DNA from: Desmodesmus armatus | Lineage: Eukaryota > Chlorophyta > Chlorophyceae > Sphaeropleales > Scenedesmaceae | Direction of reading: 5' to 3' | Assembly (NCBI GenBank): GCA_007449985.2 | Contig: VIIQ02000574.1 | Location: 1,364,001-1,428,000 of the forward strand | Length of the DNA stretch: 64,000 bases | Shown: piece by piece, positions 38,459-50,407 of the stretch | Layout of the letters: the number at the start of each line of letters is the position of its first letter | How positions within the stretch are numbered: position 1 is the first letter of the stretch | The notes under the pieces: generated by a model | The model's database searches: none | The model's input: the letters and a program-made list of their open reading frames with translations, nothing else | Told to the model about the DNA's origin: nothing | Made by a program: the position numbers and the translations under genes

Positions 38459-41400
38459 GCGCCCACTGCAGTGTACTGCCCCGTGTCTGCATTGTACTGG
38501 TACCAAGCATTGGTACTGTGGTGATAGTACAGCTGCGTCTTGGTGTCATAAAAGTACCCAGACTTGGGGTCCCACCAATAGCCAGATGCTGCCTGGTACT
38601 CAAACCCTGCCTGACTCATGGCTGCGATGGTGGCAGCATCCACACCTGCAGCAGCTGCTGCACTGGCGCTGGTGTCACTCCCACTGCCAGGCCCAGGGCC
38701 CGCCACACCTTCTGCTGCTGATGATGCCGCACTGCCACCCTGCTGTTGCTGCTGTTCCTGCTGCTGCTGCTGCTGTGGTTGTTCCTCTTTGACAGACCCA
38801 TCAGGGTTGAACTCCTTGGGTTTCCAACCAAGAGGCCCAGCCGTCGCTGCACTGGGTTGGGTGTGTGGGCCAGGTACTGCTGCTGCAGCACCCAGCACAG
38901 CAGCAGCGGCGGCAGCAGCGCTGGCACCGTCAGCAGGTGCTGCCGACCCCATCACGCTCTCCTTTGTCTTGGCGTAGCAGATTTTGAGGGGTGTCACCTG
39001 CCCCTGCAGCACCAGCCCCTGGCAGTGCTGCATCACAGAGCCTGCTGCTGCAATTGTTGACAGCTCAACAAACGCAAAGCCCCTGCACAGATGCAAGGCA
39101 GACACAGCCACACAAGCACTGCAGCCTTAGAAATCAGGAGGCCACTGAGCAGGTGGGAAAGATGTTGACACAAGTTTGGGATCTGCATTGAGCAAGCCAT
39201 TGCAGCGCACATGTGCTCGCGCAGCAAAAGCGGCTGACCATGCAGTGCATGCAGATGTGTCCAGCAACATGGTTGGGAATGTGTGTGCGTGTACACACTC
39301 TGATATCAGCGCCAACCAGTGCAGTGCAGAGAGTGGCACACAGTGGCTGTGCTGACCTGGGCGCGCCTGTGAACTTGTCCTTGATGACGCGCATGTCCAC
39401 GATGCTCTGGCCAGAGGAGGACAGGGCCTGGTACAGCGCCTCCTCACTGAGGGCAGACACACAGACACACACAACACACAAGGGCACGATGTTTGTGACC
39501 CTTTGCACCCTCGGCATTGCATCGACGCCATACGCAACCTCACACTGAAGGATGGCAGAGGGCGCCTTGGCATTGCTTTAGACAGCCTGCTGCGGCTGCT
39601 TGCTCACGGGGCGGCCGCACGAGCACCCACCGCCAGGACTGAATGCCAACAGAGGACACAACTACTTGTAATCAGGTTTGGCAGCATTACTAGCTAGCAG
39701 CTGCCAGAAAGCAGCCACTGTGATGCATGCTGCCTGCTGGTGTGATTACATGCACCGTCGGCTCAACAGCTGCACCCCCTGCCCCCCAGCCAACCCCACC
39801 TGGTGTTTGGCTCCAGGCCCGACACCTTGAGGACGTTTGAGGGCTCACTGAGGTCTGCTGTCACCCGCCGGGGGTTCAGCGGCCGTGCTGTTGAGCAGTG
39901 GTAGCACTCCAGCCGCCTGCACGCAGCAGCAGCACACCATCCCCACCCTGAAACCAGATGCAAGGCCCAAAACCACGGCGGTATCGTACTGTACATACCT
40001 AAGAAGGCCTAAAACCACGGCGATATCGCACTGTACTTACCTGGCAATTACATCCAGTACGCGTCAAGTATTTGAGGTATACATCAAGCTTCAAGCGTAT
40101 GCAAACAGCATTTCTTTTGCTGCCCACCTGGCAAAGTTGACTGATGTGCACATGTCACAGATCCAATCCAGGGCTGGTCCAGCAGGCCCCTGCCCTCCAG
40201 CACCGCCACCCATTGAGTAGTCCAGGAACAGCACCTGGCCGCCGACAGCGGTGTTGTAGCGGGCCTCTGACTCCATCAGCACGCGCGCATCATCAGCAGA
40301 TGCAAAGTCCTGCAGGAGCATTAAACAGCAGTGCAGGGCTGTGAGGAGGGCCATCCAGATGGGTCATTGAAGCAAGGGGCGAGTGGCGCTCCTTGAACTG
40401 GCCGGGTAGGGTGCAAGAGCGCGCTGCCACAGCTGACACGTGCTGTGCACACGGCTGCTCGTAAGGGTGGCCACCAAGATGCGCATGTTGGAAGTTGGCA
40501 TTCAGAGCACATGGGGTTGAGTGGTCCATGGGTGTCAACGATGACTTGAGCCGAGCGTGAGTGATACACAGTGTGTGGTCATCGTGCCTGATGCGCAGCT
40601 GCGTAGCTGCGCACACAGATCTGTACGGCCACAGCATGCCAGCTCACCAGGAATGCAGACCCCTTGCTGCGGCCTGTTGCTCGGTCACGCAGCACCTTGA
40701 CACTCTGGATATTGGGGAAGGCTGCACAGCGACACAGCAGGATCGGCAGACACACGACACCACTCAGCATAGCCGCACCCGACATCCATAATTCTGAAAC
40801 CTTCACTGTACAAGGCTGTAGAGAGGAAGGCACACAACAACTGTGCACCCGCAGACATCTGGCTACGCGCGACAAGCGCATCGTGGCATGCTGCAACCTG
40901 CTGTGCTGTGAAAATAGACTATCCATGCTTACCAGCAAAAACTGCATGCACATCACTCTCGTCCGCATCAAACGGCAAGCCCTGCAGCAGCACAATGGGC
41001 AGTGAGTTGACAACACAGCCAGCTTGCTAGCCTACCAAGCTATCAGGGGCTGGCAGTGCTGCTGGAACTGCTGTGTTGACACATCATGACCAGCACATAT
41101 GCCCAACAGCCCCTGGTGCTGCTCCTCCAGTCACCTTGATGTACACACTAGCAGTCGCTGGTTCGGGCAGGCCGTGCCCCGGCCCTGGTTCTGGCCAGCG
41201 CCCCCGCTCTTCCTGCTCCCAAACCCTGTCAGAGTCACTGCCCCTGCTCCTGCTTCTGCTCATGGGGTTGTCCCAGCGGCTGCTGACATGGTCAGGACCC
41301 TCACGGCCATAGGGGGCAGGAGGCAGGCCACCATCTGCAGGGGGGCAGCATCAGGCAATACACACAGAGGGTGGGTTTGCGACAAGGTGTCATGGCCTGC

Positions 41401-42322
41401 AATGTGTGACATGATTGATACTCTTGTTGCCTGCATGGCACTGCTGATGAGTGTAGAGACAAACAGCATGCTCACGAAGCGGCTCACAGCAAGGTGGCAC
41501 GTGCTGCCAGTGGCAACAGCATCATGTCCAGCAAACTGGCAATCCTGCAGGCATTCCTGCAGGCAAAAGCTGAGGGGCAGGGGGACCTGTCTGCAGTTTG
41601 AGCTGTGTTCTCACCTTGCCTCCAAGGGAGAGGTCCTGGTGGTGCGTAGGGGTGCTGCTGCTGGTGCCACGGCGGCACCTCTGCATCACCTGTGGTCGGC
41701 ATGGTTGTGGTGGCAAGCACCGCGCGAGAGCAGGAACCAGCGCATGTCAACAAGCAGGTACACCATGTCCACCCCTCAGCCGTTGCATGCTGCAGCTGCT
41801 GTCATAACGACTGCGGTCAACCCTGCTGGCCAACTCACTGACTGCGTGAGAGTGACCCGAGCTCTCCAGCACCCTGTCTGGTGTGTGCTGAGCTACTGTC
41901 AGCTGCTGACTGCAACCACTGGTCACCCCGTCAGCAGGTATCCTTGCATGACAGCAGCACATGGCAGCCTCCTGGCACGACAAGGCGCAGAGCTACTGTG
42001 GGTCGCACTGCAGGTGGTGTGTGCAACAGCAATTACCAGGCCCAGCGTGCCAAGGGGGAGGGTGGTGTGCTGGCGGCGACATGCTGCGGCGGTAGCGCCC
42101 ATGCGGACTGAAGCTCCTGCTGTGGCGCCTCCACCCGTGGCCATCTCGGTCACGGCTGCCGCTGCGGCTGCGGTCACGTCTGGAACGGCCGCGCTCAGCA
42201 CTGCGGCTGCGGCTGCGCCGCCTGTCCCAACTGCTGCTCCTGCTGCGACGCCGCCTGTGCCTGTCACGGCTTGGGCTGCGGCTCCTACAATGGGGTCCAT
42301 GTGGTTTTCCAACAGGCACTCC
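37660..42322 (-). CDS. RBM5/RBM10/SUA-like splicing regulator (RRM, RanBP2 zinc finger, RRM, OCRE)
   Basis: Nine minus-strand exons in phase: 42322-42037, 41334-41135, 40981-40933, 40721-40648, 40309-40128, 39916-39800, 39446-39357, 39082-38248, 37929-37660, about 700 residues. Order: RS-rich N-terminus, RRM1 (VYIKGLPFDADESDVHAVFA, later RSKGSAFL), a RanBP2 zinc finger (DWICDMCTSVNFARRLECYHC with four Cys), RRM2 (LKVSGLEPNT, RGFAFVELS), and an OCRE repeat (GYWWDPKSGYFYDTKTQLYY). This order is that of RBM5/RBM10 and plant SUA, nuclear proteins that govern 3' splice-site choice. The usual C-terminal G-patch is absent; the protein ends in a Gln/Pro-rich tail. The true first exon is not settled. 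A frame at 42508-42457 (MDRWIAPEDVGPDPRGR) is a candidate. Confidence 0.85.
38048..38150 (+). repeat. 53-bp tandem duplication in the last intron of the RBM-like gene
   Basis: The 50-bp unit beginning TCCCTGCAGCACCACTGTCC is at 38048-38097 and again, identical, at 38101-38150. The identity suggests a recent event. Confidence 0.9.
39961..40043 (+). repeat. 40-bp direct repeat in an RBM-like intron
   Basis: Two units of about 40 bp start AAGGCC and contain AAAACCACGGCG and ACTGTAC. They differ at a few positions and lie in the intron between exons 40309-40128 and 39916-39800. Confidence 0.8.
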
Positions 42323-42983
42323 CTTGGGTTAGCAACTCTGGCTACCACCTGCCTGCCGCGGCCATTTCTGTTGATGGCGTCCCTGCTGCTGCTGTGACAC
42401 AACCATACGTGGTACATCTGTGTCGCAGATGGTTTGCCCAGCATCCTGGACCACCCACCTGCCCCTTGGGTCAGGCCCCACATCCTCTGGCGCGATCCAA
42501 CGGTCCATGTGGTATAGTATCCACCAGTACTTTGACAATACTAATGATAAAGTGATAAACTTCGATGATCTCTACTACAGGTAAGTGAGACCCGCTATGT
42601 CCGACGTGAGACGGTTGATGAGACCAGACCCAGCAGACTACTGATTCTGCTGCCAACACTGATATGAGGTGAACAGAGCCGCACAGCAGAGCAACTGCAA
42701 CTGAGTGAGTACTCCTTTTACAGTTTTTTGGCGGGCTCCAAAGAGAAGGACGGGCACTGATGGGCACCGAAACCCCGTGAACGAGGTTCAGGTCTTGTGA
42801 AGAACTTGGGGCAGGTTCAGTAGTGGAGCCTGATCGCACGTTGCACCTTCGCTTACACTGTTTGATCAACAAAGTGGCCAAAATCAGCCCGCAATTGGCC
42901 TCAACAAGACACCGAAGACTTGTTCTACTGTCCCGACACCGTCTTTGCCTTTCAGCGGTCGCTTTCGCACCTTGACCTTCACT
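42323..42983. other. Divergent 5' region of the RBM-like gene and SSII
   Basis: Holds the 5' parts of both genes. A plus frame at 42508-42584 (MWYSIHQYFDNTNDKVINF) ends at a good GTAAG context, and the opposite strand has a possible RBM first exon. I cannot decide between them. Confidence 0.35.
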
Positions 42984-45900
42984 ATGTTGCAGCGCCATGG
43001 CTCATTGGTGCCGCAGCGGGGAAATGCCGTTCCTCGGGCCCCTGTGTCAGCATCCACGTCTCTCCAGCGAGCTCGTCGGGGCCCTACAGGTGGGCAGAGC
43101 CATCGTGTTTCTTTTGCCTCGTGATTAATTGCCGAAATTGATTTCTCCAGCTGCCTGCTTGCCGAGGTGGCGTCGTGGCTGTGGCTGTGCTGCTGACTGG
43201 GCTCTGCTGCTTTCCTGTTGCAGCTCGTGTTGTCAAGGTGGACCCCACGGGCTCTGCTGGGGACCTGGAGCTGTGGGAACTTCACGAGGAGCTGTTGAGG
43301 GAGGTAAGCACACCAGCACAGCTCCCATTGGCTGCCAGCTGGCGGGCGATCTACCGCAATGCAGCGCACCAACAGCAGCAGCCCCGCAGAGATGTTGGGC
43401 AGAAGAGGACGGTCTCTCTTTCTTGGTCAGGTGGAGCCCGAGGTGCATATGACATTGGAAATGCTCTACTGGGCTGCCATCAACACGTCGCTGTTGCCTG
43501 TGCAGATTGAGGAGCGCAAGCAGCATCAGGCGAGGCTGCTGGACAAGCTGAGCAGCATTCAGGTGCCAAGTGTGAGCACCTCGTCCCCCAGGCTGGTGAG
43601 TGTGGCTGTAGCTGTCCACAGGACATACAGCAGTCACAAGCAGAGCTTGCTGCGGCAATGTTGTGGGTCCATCAGAACCTGCACTGGCAACACAGCAAGC
43701 AGTGCTGATGTGGCAGGGTCCACCTGCACTGCCCTGTGCTTTGAATCTGCACGCACCCCACACATGGCAGATCGTCACTTTGCGCCAGCAAGCGGCTGTA
43801 GGTTGCCAGCTGGCAGCAGTCGCGCCTGCACAGGGGGTGCATGCGCTGCTTTCTCATATCACACCACTGCCCCGCTTTTGCTGACGTTCTGCCACTGCCA
43901 ACGCTGCTGCCACCACCGTTGCCGCCACCACCGCCGCTGCTGCAGGCCTCCACTATGGCTCCACCTGCCAGGCCTGCCCCTCCTCCCCCAGCACCCGCAA
44001 GGCCGGCCCCTCCTCCCCCAGCGCCCCCCGCAGCACCCCCAGCCCGCAGCACAGCTGGCCCCACAACCTTCATGCCACCCAAGCCCCCAGCACACCGCCA
44101 GCTGGAGCGTCTGCAGCCCGTCGCGCAGCCGGCACCCACTGCCCCACCCCCCTCATTCGCGCAGCAGGTGCTGGCCCCAGTCCCGCAGCAGCGGCTCATG
44201 GAGGCCCCCCCACAGCAGCAGCAGTCCTACTGGCAGCAGCAGCAGGAGGAGCAGGCCCTGGCTGACGATGGCCTGGAGCCAGCCCCCCCTGCGGAGCCCC
44301 CACTGGCTGGGGAGAATGTGATGAACATTGTGATGGTGGGGGCTGAGTGTGCGCCCTGGAGTAAGACTGGTGGGCTGGGTGATGTGATGGGGGCGCTGCC
44401 CAAGGCGTTTGCGCGCAGGGGTCACCGTGTTATGGTCGTGGCACCGCGCTATGAGATTTATGATGATGCCTGGGAGACTGGCATCAGGCGTCTGTTCAGG
44501 GTCTGCAACCAGGATGTGGAGGTGAGGGGAGGAGGGCAGGGGAGGGGGGAGGGTTGGTGTCTGTTGGCAGGGGGGGGAGGTGAAGGGCCCAGTTGCTAGT
44601 GCCAGGGTTTCGGACAGAGGGGGCTTTGCAGGTGGTGGCCTTTGCAATGCAAAGGCCACCACATGTTGGTTGGTTTAACCAGGATAGGAGTAGTTGGAGA
44701 TTGCAGCCCGCTACAGTACGTGCTGTATTGCGGGCAGCATCATCCAGGCGTCGGCAGCAAGCAGGGGGTTTGGTTGTGCTATCATGCTGGGCTGGCTGGC
44801 TGACCAGGTGTCTCTCTCTGTGCCGTGTGCAGGTCGGCTACTTCCACGCCTTTGTGGACGGTGTGGACTACGTGTTTGTGGACCACCCCTGCTTCCACGC
44901 CAGGGGCAAGGACATATATGGGGGCGAGCGCCAGGAGATCCAGTTCCGCTGTGCGCTGCTGTGCAAGGCAGCCCTGGAGAGCGTGTGGCACGTGCCCTGC
45001 GGCGGCGCATGCTATGGCGACAACAACACGGTCTTTGTCGCCAACGACTGGCACACAGCGCTGCTGCCTGTCTACTTGCAGGTGTGTGGAGGGGGGGACA
45101 GGACTGCACCTAGCCTGGGATATACTTGCATACCACCATGACCACCACCACACTGGCAGCAGACATGTGCCGTTGGCACTCACTGGACAAATGCTGCGCT
45201 AGTGATGGGCAGCCTTGGTCCAGGAAGTGCAAAAGGCACATGTCTGCTGCTAGTGTGGTGGTGGTGATGGTGGTATGCAAGCATATCACAGAACCAGGCT
45301 GCAGCATGCTGTGGAGGTGTTGTCCAAGCCTACCAGCGCTGAAGCGTGATACTAGCGCCCTGACATACTACATTGTTATTGTAAATTGCAGGTCTGTTGC
45401 ATGCTGTGTGCAAATCAGTAATGCGCTATGGCACGGCATTGTGCCTGCTGGCTAGCTGGCATGTTGCATGTCATGCTGCTCCGCTGCTGACACAGCATAC
45501 CCCCCAACCATCATGACAGCCACTCTGTGCTGTGTGATGGTTGCTGGCAACATGCCAGCGGTAACTCACTGAGCCACATACAAAGTGACCACGGCTTTGC
45601 AGACAACCAGGCTCACCTGTATCTGGTGACTCTTGCTGCTTTCGCCCTGCTCCTCTGTTGCGGCGCTGTGTGTCCCCCAGGCCCACTACCGTGACTACGA
45701 CCAGATGACCTACTCCCGGGCGCTGTTTGTGATCCACAACATGGCGCACCAGGGCCGTGGGCCCTTTGTTGAGACGGAGCAGTTGGAGCTGCCTGAGAAG
45801 TACAGGGAGATATTCAGGCTGTACGACCCCATTGGTGGGGAGCACATGAACATCATGAAAGCAGGACTGCAGTTTGCACACCGCATCGTGGCTGTGTCAG

Positions 45901-48293
45901 GTGGGTGGGCTGCTGCCGTTTGTGGGGGGACATGGGCCCTGCCTTATTGACACATGAGTGGTGTGGGCAAGCGGATTGCATGTCTAGCTAGCGCTGGCTG
46001 TTTGTGGGCCTAGCAGATGGCAGATAGAGTGCGCATGGATTGTTTCCTGTGGCTGCTGGCAGCGAGGTGATGTCAGGGCCCACAGCCGCAGGGACCGTGG
46101 GTGTGTGCTGATGTGCTGACATCATGCTGTGCTGCTGCTGCAGATGGGTATGCCTGGGAGTGCCAGACCCAGGAGGGTGGTTGGGGCCTTGACGCAATCG
46201 TGCGAGAGAACCAGTGGAAGCTGCGCGGCATTGTGAACGGCATTGACTACCAGGAGTGGAGCCCTGAGACTGACGTCCACCTCGTTACGGACGGCTACTG
46301 CCAGTATGACATGGAGACACTGGAGCAGGGCAAGAAGCAGTGCAAGGTGAGCATGGGACAGCGAGGGGCTTGGGGTTGATTGGCGTAGAACTAGAGAATG
46401 CATTGTCATAATACTGGTAGAAGACATAGTATTGGTAGAAGTTGCTGGTGTTTACTTGTACCAGCAACTTCTACCAGTACTTTGTCTGCTGCTACCAGTA
46501 CTATGATGAACTACCAGTACGAGGACAATTTGGGGTCTTGCAGCTCCCAAGGGGCTTGATAGGCAATTGGGCGTACCCGGAGATCCAAGATTGGTGCATT
46601 TGAGAGAGGCTGAGGGGGGACGGGCGTAATTTACAGAGTGAAGTCGCAGACCAAGTCTTGCAAGTGGACCTCAGGTTGGTCGGACCCAGCTACAGGGCTG
46701 AGCACTGCAGTGCTACTAGCAGCCCCCCCACCAGGGCAGGCTGCCTGGGACAGTGCACTGCATCGGAAGGTCATACCGCCCTGTATTGTTGTCTTGTGCA
46801 CCTGCTTGGCAGCAGCAGTGTGCTGCTAGCGGTCATGTCAGGTTACCTGGGGAGACATGCAAGTTGCCAGCACTTTGTGCAGCAATACACGCATACGGTA
46901 TACATGTACGCACACATGATGTCAACACACATGCTTGAAAGTTAATTCCATGCACATTTGGTACGCGTGTGTGCTTGGAACTAACTTTCAGGCATGTGTG
47001 TTGACATCATGTGTGCGTACATGTATACCGTATGAGTGTGTTCGGCTGCTGAAACGGAACCAAGCTACCTAGTGTTTGCTTTCAGCTGACACCAGCAGGG
47101 CCACTAATGGAAGACGATTGGGCGGGCCAGGGCTTGTGCGCAGGGTTCGCAGCAGGAACAGACGCAGGGAGGACAAGTGCCTGCTGTGCCTGACACTGCT
47201 GCTGGGCTCACGATGCTGGTACATGTGAATTTGAATGAATGATTGGGGCCAGTTGGCCCGGTTGCAAGCAGTCAAGCTTCCAGGTTGACAGCGCTTTTTA
47301 TCTGGTTTGTGCCAAGCTTGCCGGCATCTGCTGCAGTGCTTTCACCCCGCATGCCTGGCTTGCGTGTCTTGGCTGACCCTGCCGCTGCTGCCTCCTTACC
47401 TCCCTCCCTGCCGCTCCCTCCGTTTCTCCCTGCCTCCCTGTGTCTCACCCCACCACCCACAGATGGCCCTGCAGAAGGAGCTGGGTCTCCCCGTTGACCC
47501 CGACATCCCCCTCTTCGGCTTCATCGGCCGCCTGGACTACCAGAAGGGTGTCGACCTCATCCGCGACAGCCACGGCTGGCTGATGGGCCAGAAGGTGCAG
47601 CTCGTCATGCTGGGCAGCGGCCGCGCCGACCTGGAAAACGACCTGCGCTCCATGGAAGCCTCCCACAACCAGCAGACCCGCAGCTGGGTGGGCTTCAGTG
47701 TGAAGATGGCGCATAGGATCACCGCGGGGGCTGATATCCTCCTCATGCCGAGCCGCTTTGAGCCCTGCGGGCTCAACCAGCTGTATGCCATGGCGTACGG
47801 GACGGTCCCTGTGGTGCATGCGGTGGGTGGGCTGAGGGATACTGTCACGCCGTTCAATCCCTTCGAGCAGACGGGTACCGGCTGGACGTTTGAGCGGGCG
47901 GAGGCGGAGCACATGCGGGGTGCCTGCACGAATGCGTTGGAGACGTACCGCAAGTACAGGCCGGACTTTGTCAAGCTGCAGAGGCGTGGGATGGCACAGG
48001 ACCTCAGCTGGGACCACGCGGCATCGATTTATGAGGAGGTAGGTTTTTAGCAGGGGTGGCGTGGGGGTTTTGGGCAGCACAAACGCAGCGGTGGCACTGG
48101 ATGATGAACGTGATAAGCATGAGTGCAGAGCTGGGTGAAGAGTTGGTTTGCCAACAGCAATTCACGATGTAGTCAGCGAACATGAGAGATACAGATAGAC
48201 ACATGCTTCATTTCACTAGTTCCAATTTGTGCATGTTTCGCTTGTGCTGCGTTTTTCCTGCAGGTGCTTGTTGCAGCCAAGTACCAGTGGTGA
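42984..48293 (+). CDS. SS2: Soluble starch synthase II (plastid)
   Basis: Nine exons in phase: 42984-43089, 43224-43303, 43506-43595, 43946-44521, 44833-45081, 45681-45900, 46144-46346, 47463-48038, 48264-48293, giving 709 residues. It extends alpha-1,4-glucan chains from ADP-glucose in the plastid stroma. Exon 1 is a Ser/Arg/Ala-rich transit peptide ([19 protein letters not shown]). A Pro/Gln-rich linker in exon 4 leads into the GT5 domain at [13 protein letters not shown], the ADP-glucose-binding KxGGL. Later blocks: [40 protein letters not shown], and [14 protein letters not shown] with the C-terminal GGL. The closing LVAAKYQW is typical of SSII rather than GBSS or SSIII. No frameshift is seen. 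Introns 4, 5 and 7 carry palindromes and foldbacks. Confidence 0.92.
44632..44662. repeat. Near-perfect palindrome in SSII intron 4
   Basis: GTGGTGGCCTTTGCA, one A, then its exact complement (15-bp arms, 1-nt centre). There is too little loop for an RNA hairpin precursor; a snap-back or template-switch origin is likely. Confidence 0.9.
45112..45300. repeat. Long foldback in SSII intron 5
   Basis: Arms of about 80 bp (45112-45190 and 45215-45300) pair with few gaps around a loop of about 25 nt. Shared blocks are CTTGCATACCACCAT, ACCACCACCACACT and GCAGCAGACATGTGCC. The outer ends are AGCCTGG/CCAGGCT. MITE-like or small-RNA precursor-like. Confidence 0.9.
46407..46505. repeat. Nested hairpin in SSII intron 7
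   Basis: Inner arms 46428-46449 and 46460-46481 (22 bp, with GTAGAAGTTGCTGGT perfect) flank a 10-nt loop. Outer arms 46407-46420 and 46492-46505 (CATAATACTGGTAG against CTACCAGTACTATG) pair with one mismatch. The shape resembles a plant-type miRNA precursor. Confidence 0.85.
46892..47034. repeat. Foldback with 53-bp arms in SSII intron 7
   Basis: Arms 46892-46944 and 46982-47034 match at 52 of 53 positions around a 37-nt loop. Ends are CATACGGTATACATGTACG and its complement, and pairing extends a little further outward. The near identity suggests a young insertion or inversion. Confidence 0.93.
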
Positions 48294-50407
48294 AGCAGCA
48301 ATGTCCCTGGGGCAGTTTTGTGTTGGGACCGTGCCCTGAGACGCAGCAGCAGTCTGAGCGCTGCCTTCCCTGTTTTGTTCAGTGTGCACTTGTGCAGCAG
48401 CCGTGGTGAGGCTGGCGACCTGAGAGATATTGGCGGGGTGGGGTGGGCTGGTAGTGAGGGTTTGGGTCTTGGAGTTGGAGAATTTTGGGTGTGGTGGCAA
48501 CCAGCACTGTGTTGTGCAGCTGGTGCAGGAGTGCTTATCTATGGCTCTTATGGCTGCTGCTGCGCAGAACGGTGGGGTGGGTTGCGTGGCTGTGAGCTGG
48601 CTCCATGCAGCTTTTGGGGTGCAGCATTTGCGGGTGTGGAGGGGGCTGCACCATTGCAGCTAGGTTTTTTTGTGTGGTTAGGGGACATTTGGTGTGGTGG
48701 TGCAGTTGGGCGTGGCATGCTGGTCGCTTTTGGGGTGTGCCGCTGGCATAATGGGCCACACACCCTACCACGGTTGCCCTGCAGTTGCCAAATGCAGCCA
48801 CCTCTGTTGCTTTCGTTGTGGTGGCAGGGTGCGTCATGCAGTACGCTCATGCATGCCACTCTCGGATGCATGCTGTTGCGTGCTGTGCAGCAGGCAAAGT
48901 TGGGTTGGGTTTGGTGCGGCTAGGTTTTTTGCTGTGCAGGTGTGCCTGTGTTGCTGTGCTGCAGGCCATTTTGATTGGAGCGAGAGTGAGGACAATTTGC
49001 GCGCTATGTTGATTGTACCGTACAATTTTTTTGTGACGCCCCTCTTTGTACTTTGTTGGCTGGATGTGTGTCATGTTCTGCTAGCTCGGATGCACCTCTA
49101 TATCTTTGCGCAGACTGCCTGCATCCCCCTATATTGGGGAGTCTGGTAAAACAATTGACTGAGTGTACACTAGTCTCCCCGCACAACGGGCGTTGTGAGC
49201 TCAATGCAGCCACACACGCTGTTGTTGAGCGCAGGAATGCGCGATTGAATTGAGCCTCTCTTTGCATGTCTCCTGCACAGTTGTGGCGTGACATGCCTGC
49301 AGCAGGCGAGAAGAAACACTCACTTGTTGAGATGCACCATGCACAGCACAGGGGTGGTCAGGTGCTTGGGGTGTATTCCAGCAGAGTGTGGTGTTGTTTG
49401 GTGTGCTGTGTAGTGTGGTCTGGCCAGCAGGCTGCGTATGGTGCATCACCTGTGTGGTGAGTCATGGTGTGCGGTTGTGATGTCGTGAGTGTGGTTGTTG
49501 AAGTGGTTATTGTGTGGCAGCTGAAGGACACCTGTGCTGTGTAACCATTGGCTTGATCAAAAGGGCTTGTGCTTGCGGTTGCTGGGCATGTACCCAAACG
49601 GGAGGTGTAAGGCATGCAGCATTGATGGTGGATGCAATCAGACAGTGGTGGGCGGTACATATATACATACATGTATGTATTCGCAGACAGGTTCCGGGCA
49701 CTGTCTCACATACATGTATAAGCACAATATGTTCAACATGACTGAAAGCGCTTTGTCCTGCCAGCTCCCGTACATTCACTAGACCTATGACAGATCCTGG
49801 ACAAACCTTTGTGACTCCTGCTGCAGCCACAGGCTGCAGACGGGCCAGGCCCTGCTCCGTCAGTTCTAGGGCCGATACTAAGTGCATTCGTATGATTGCA
49901 AGCGTGTCCAAGCTCAAAAAGTGGGGCCTGGGGTTCGGGTTTACGAGCCAATGGCTGTAGCAGCTCCTTTTCGAGTACAAGTGTTGGTGACATGGCCAGT
50001 CAAGACAAGAAGTCGAATGCTTCATTGGCATAATAGTAGTTTCGTGTTGCATTGATTCGTTCTCAACATGCGGCCTTGGCTTGGAAGCGAGAAATAGGCC
50101 CGTTGTTGAGCAGGAGCTTGGGCAGTAGGTGGCCTGCAATCCACTGAAGCTGTCTTCACGGATGAAGAGGTGAGTTTAGATGTTGCGCTGGGCTTCCTAG
50201 CGGCTTGCAGGCATCCTGGGAAAACCTGTACAGCAGCAGCTTCCGGAGTGCTGGTTTCGCCCTGTCGGCATCGGCCCTGACCCGTCCTTGCTGTTCTTGC
50301 AACAATCACGACCTGCAGGCTCTTTCAAGCGCATCAAGGCCAGCTACGGGCCAGCCCCAGCAGGACAAAGCAGCAGCAGTAGGTGAGCCACACCAGCCCA
50401 CTTAGCA
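48294..50407. other. Gene-poor region between SSII and the satellite
   Basis: About 2.1 kb with no recognised gene. It contains the SSII 3' UTR, a part copy of the dispersed repeat at 49691-49707, and an AT-rich palindromic stretch (CATACATGTATG) near 49670. Confidence 0.4.

Noticed and set aside
41099..42397. 432-codon plus-strand frame opposite the RBM-like gene
   Set aside because: It runs antisense over RS-rich and RRM exons that have family motifs and clean splice sites on the minus strand.
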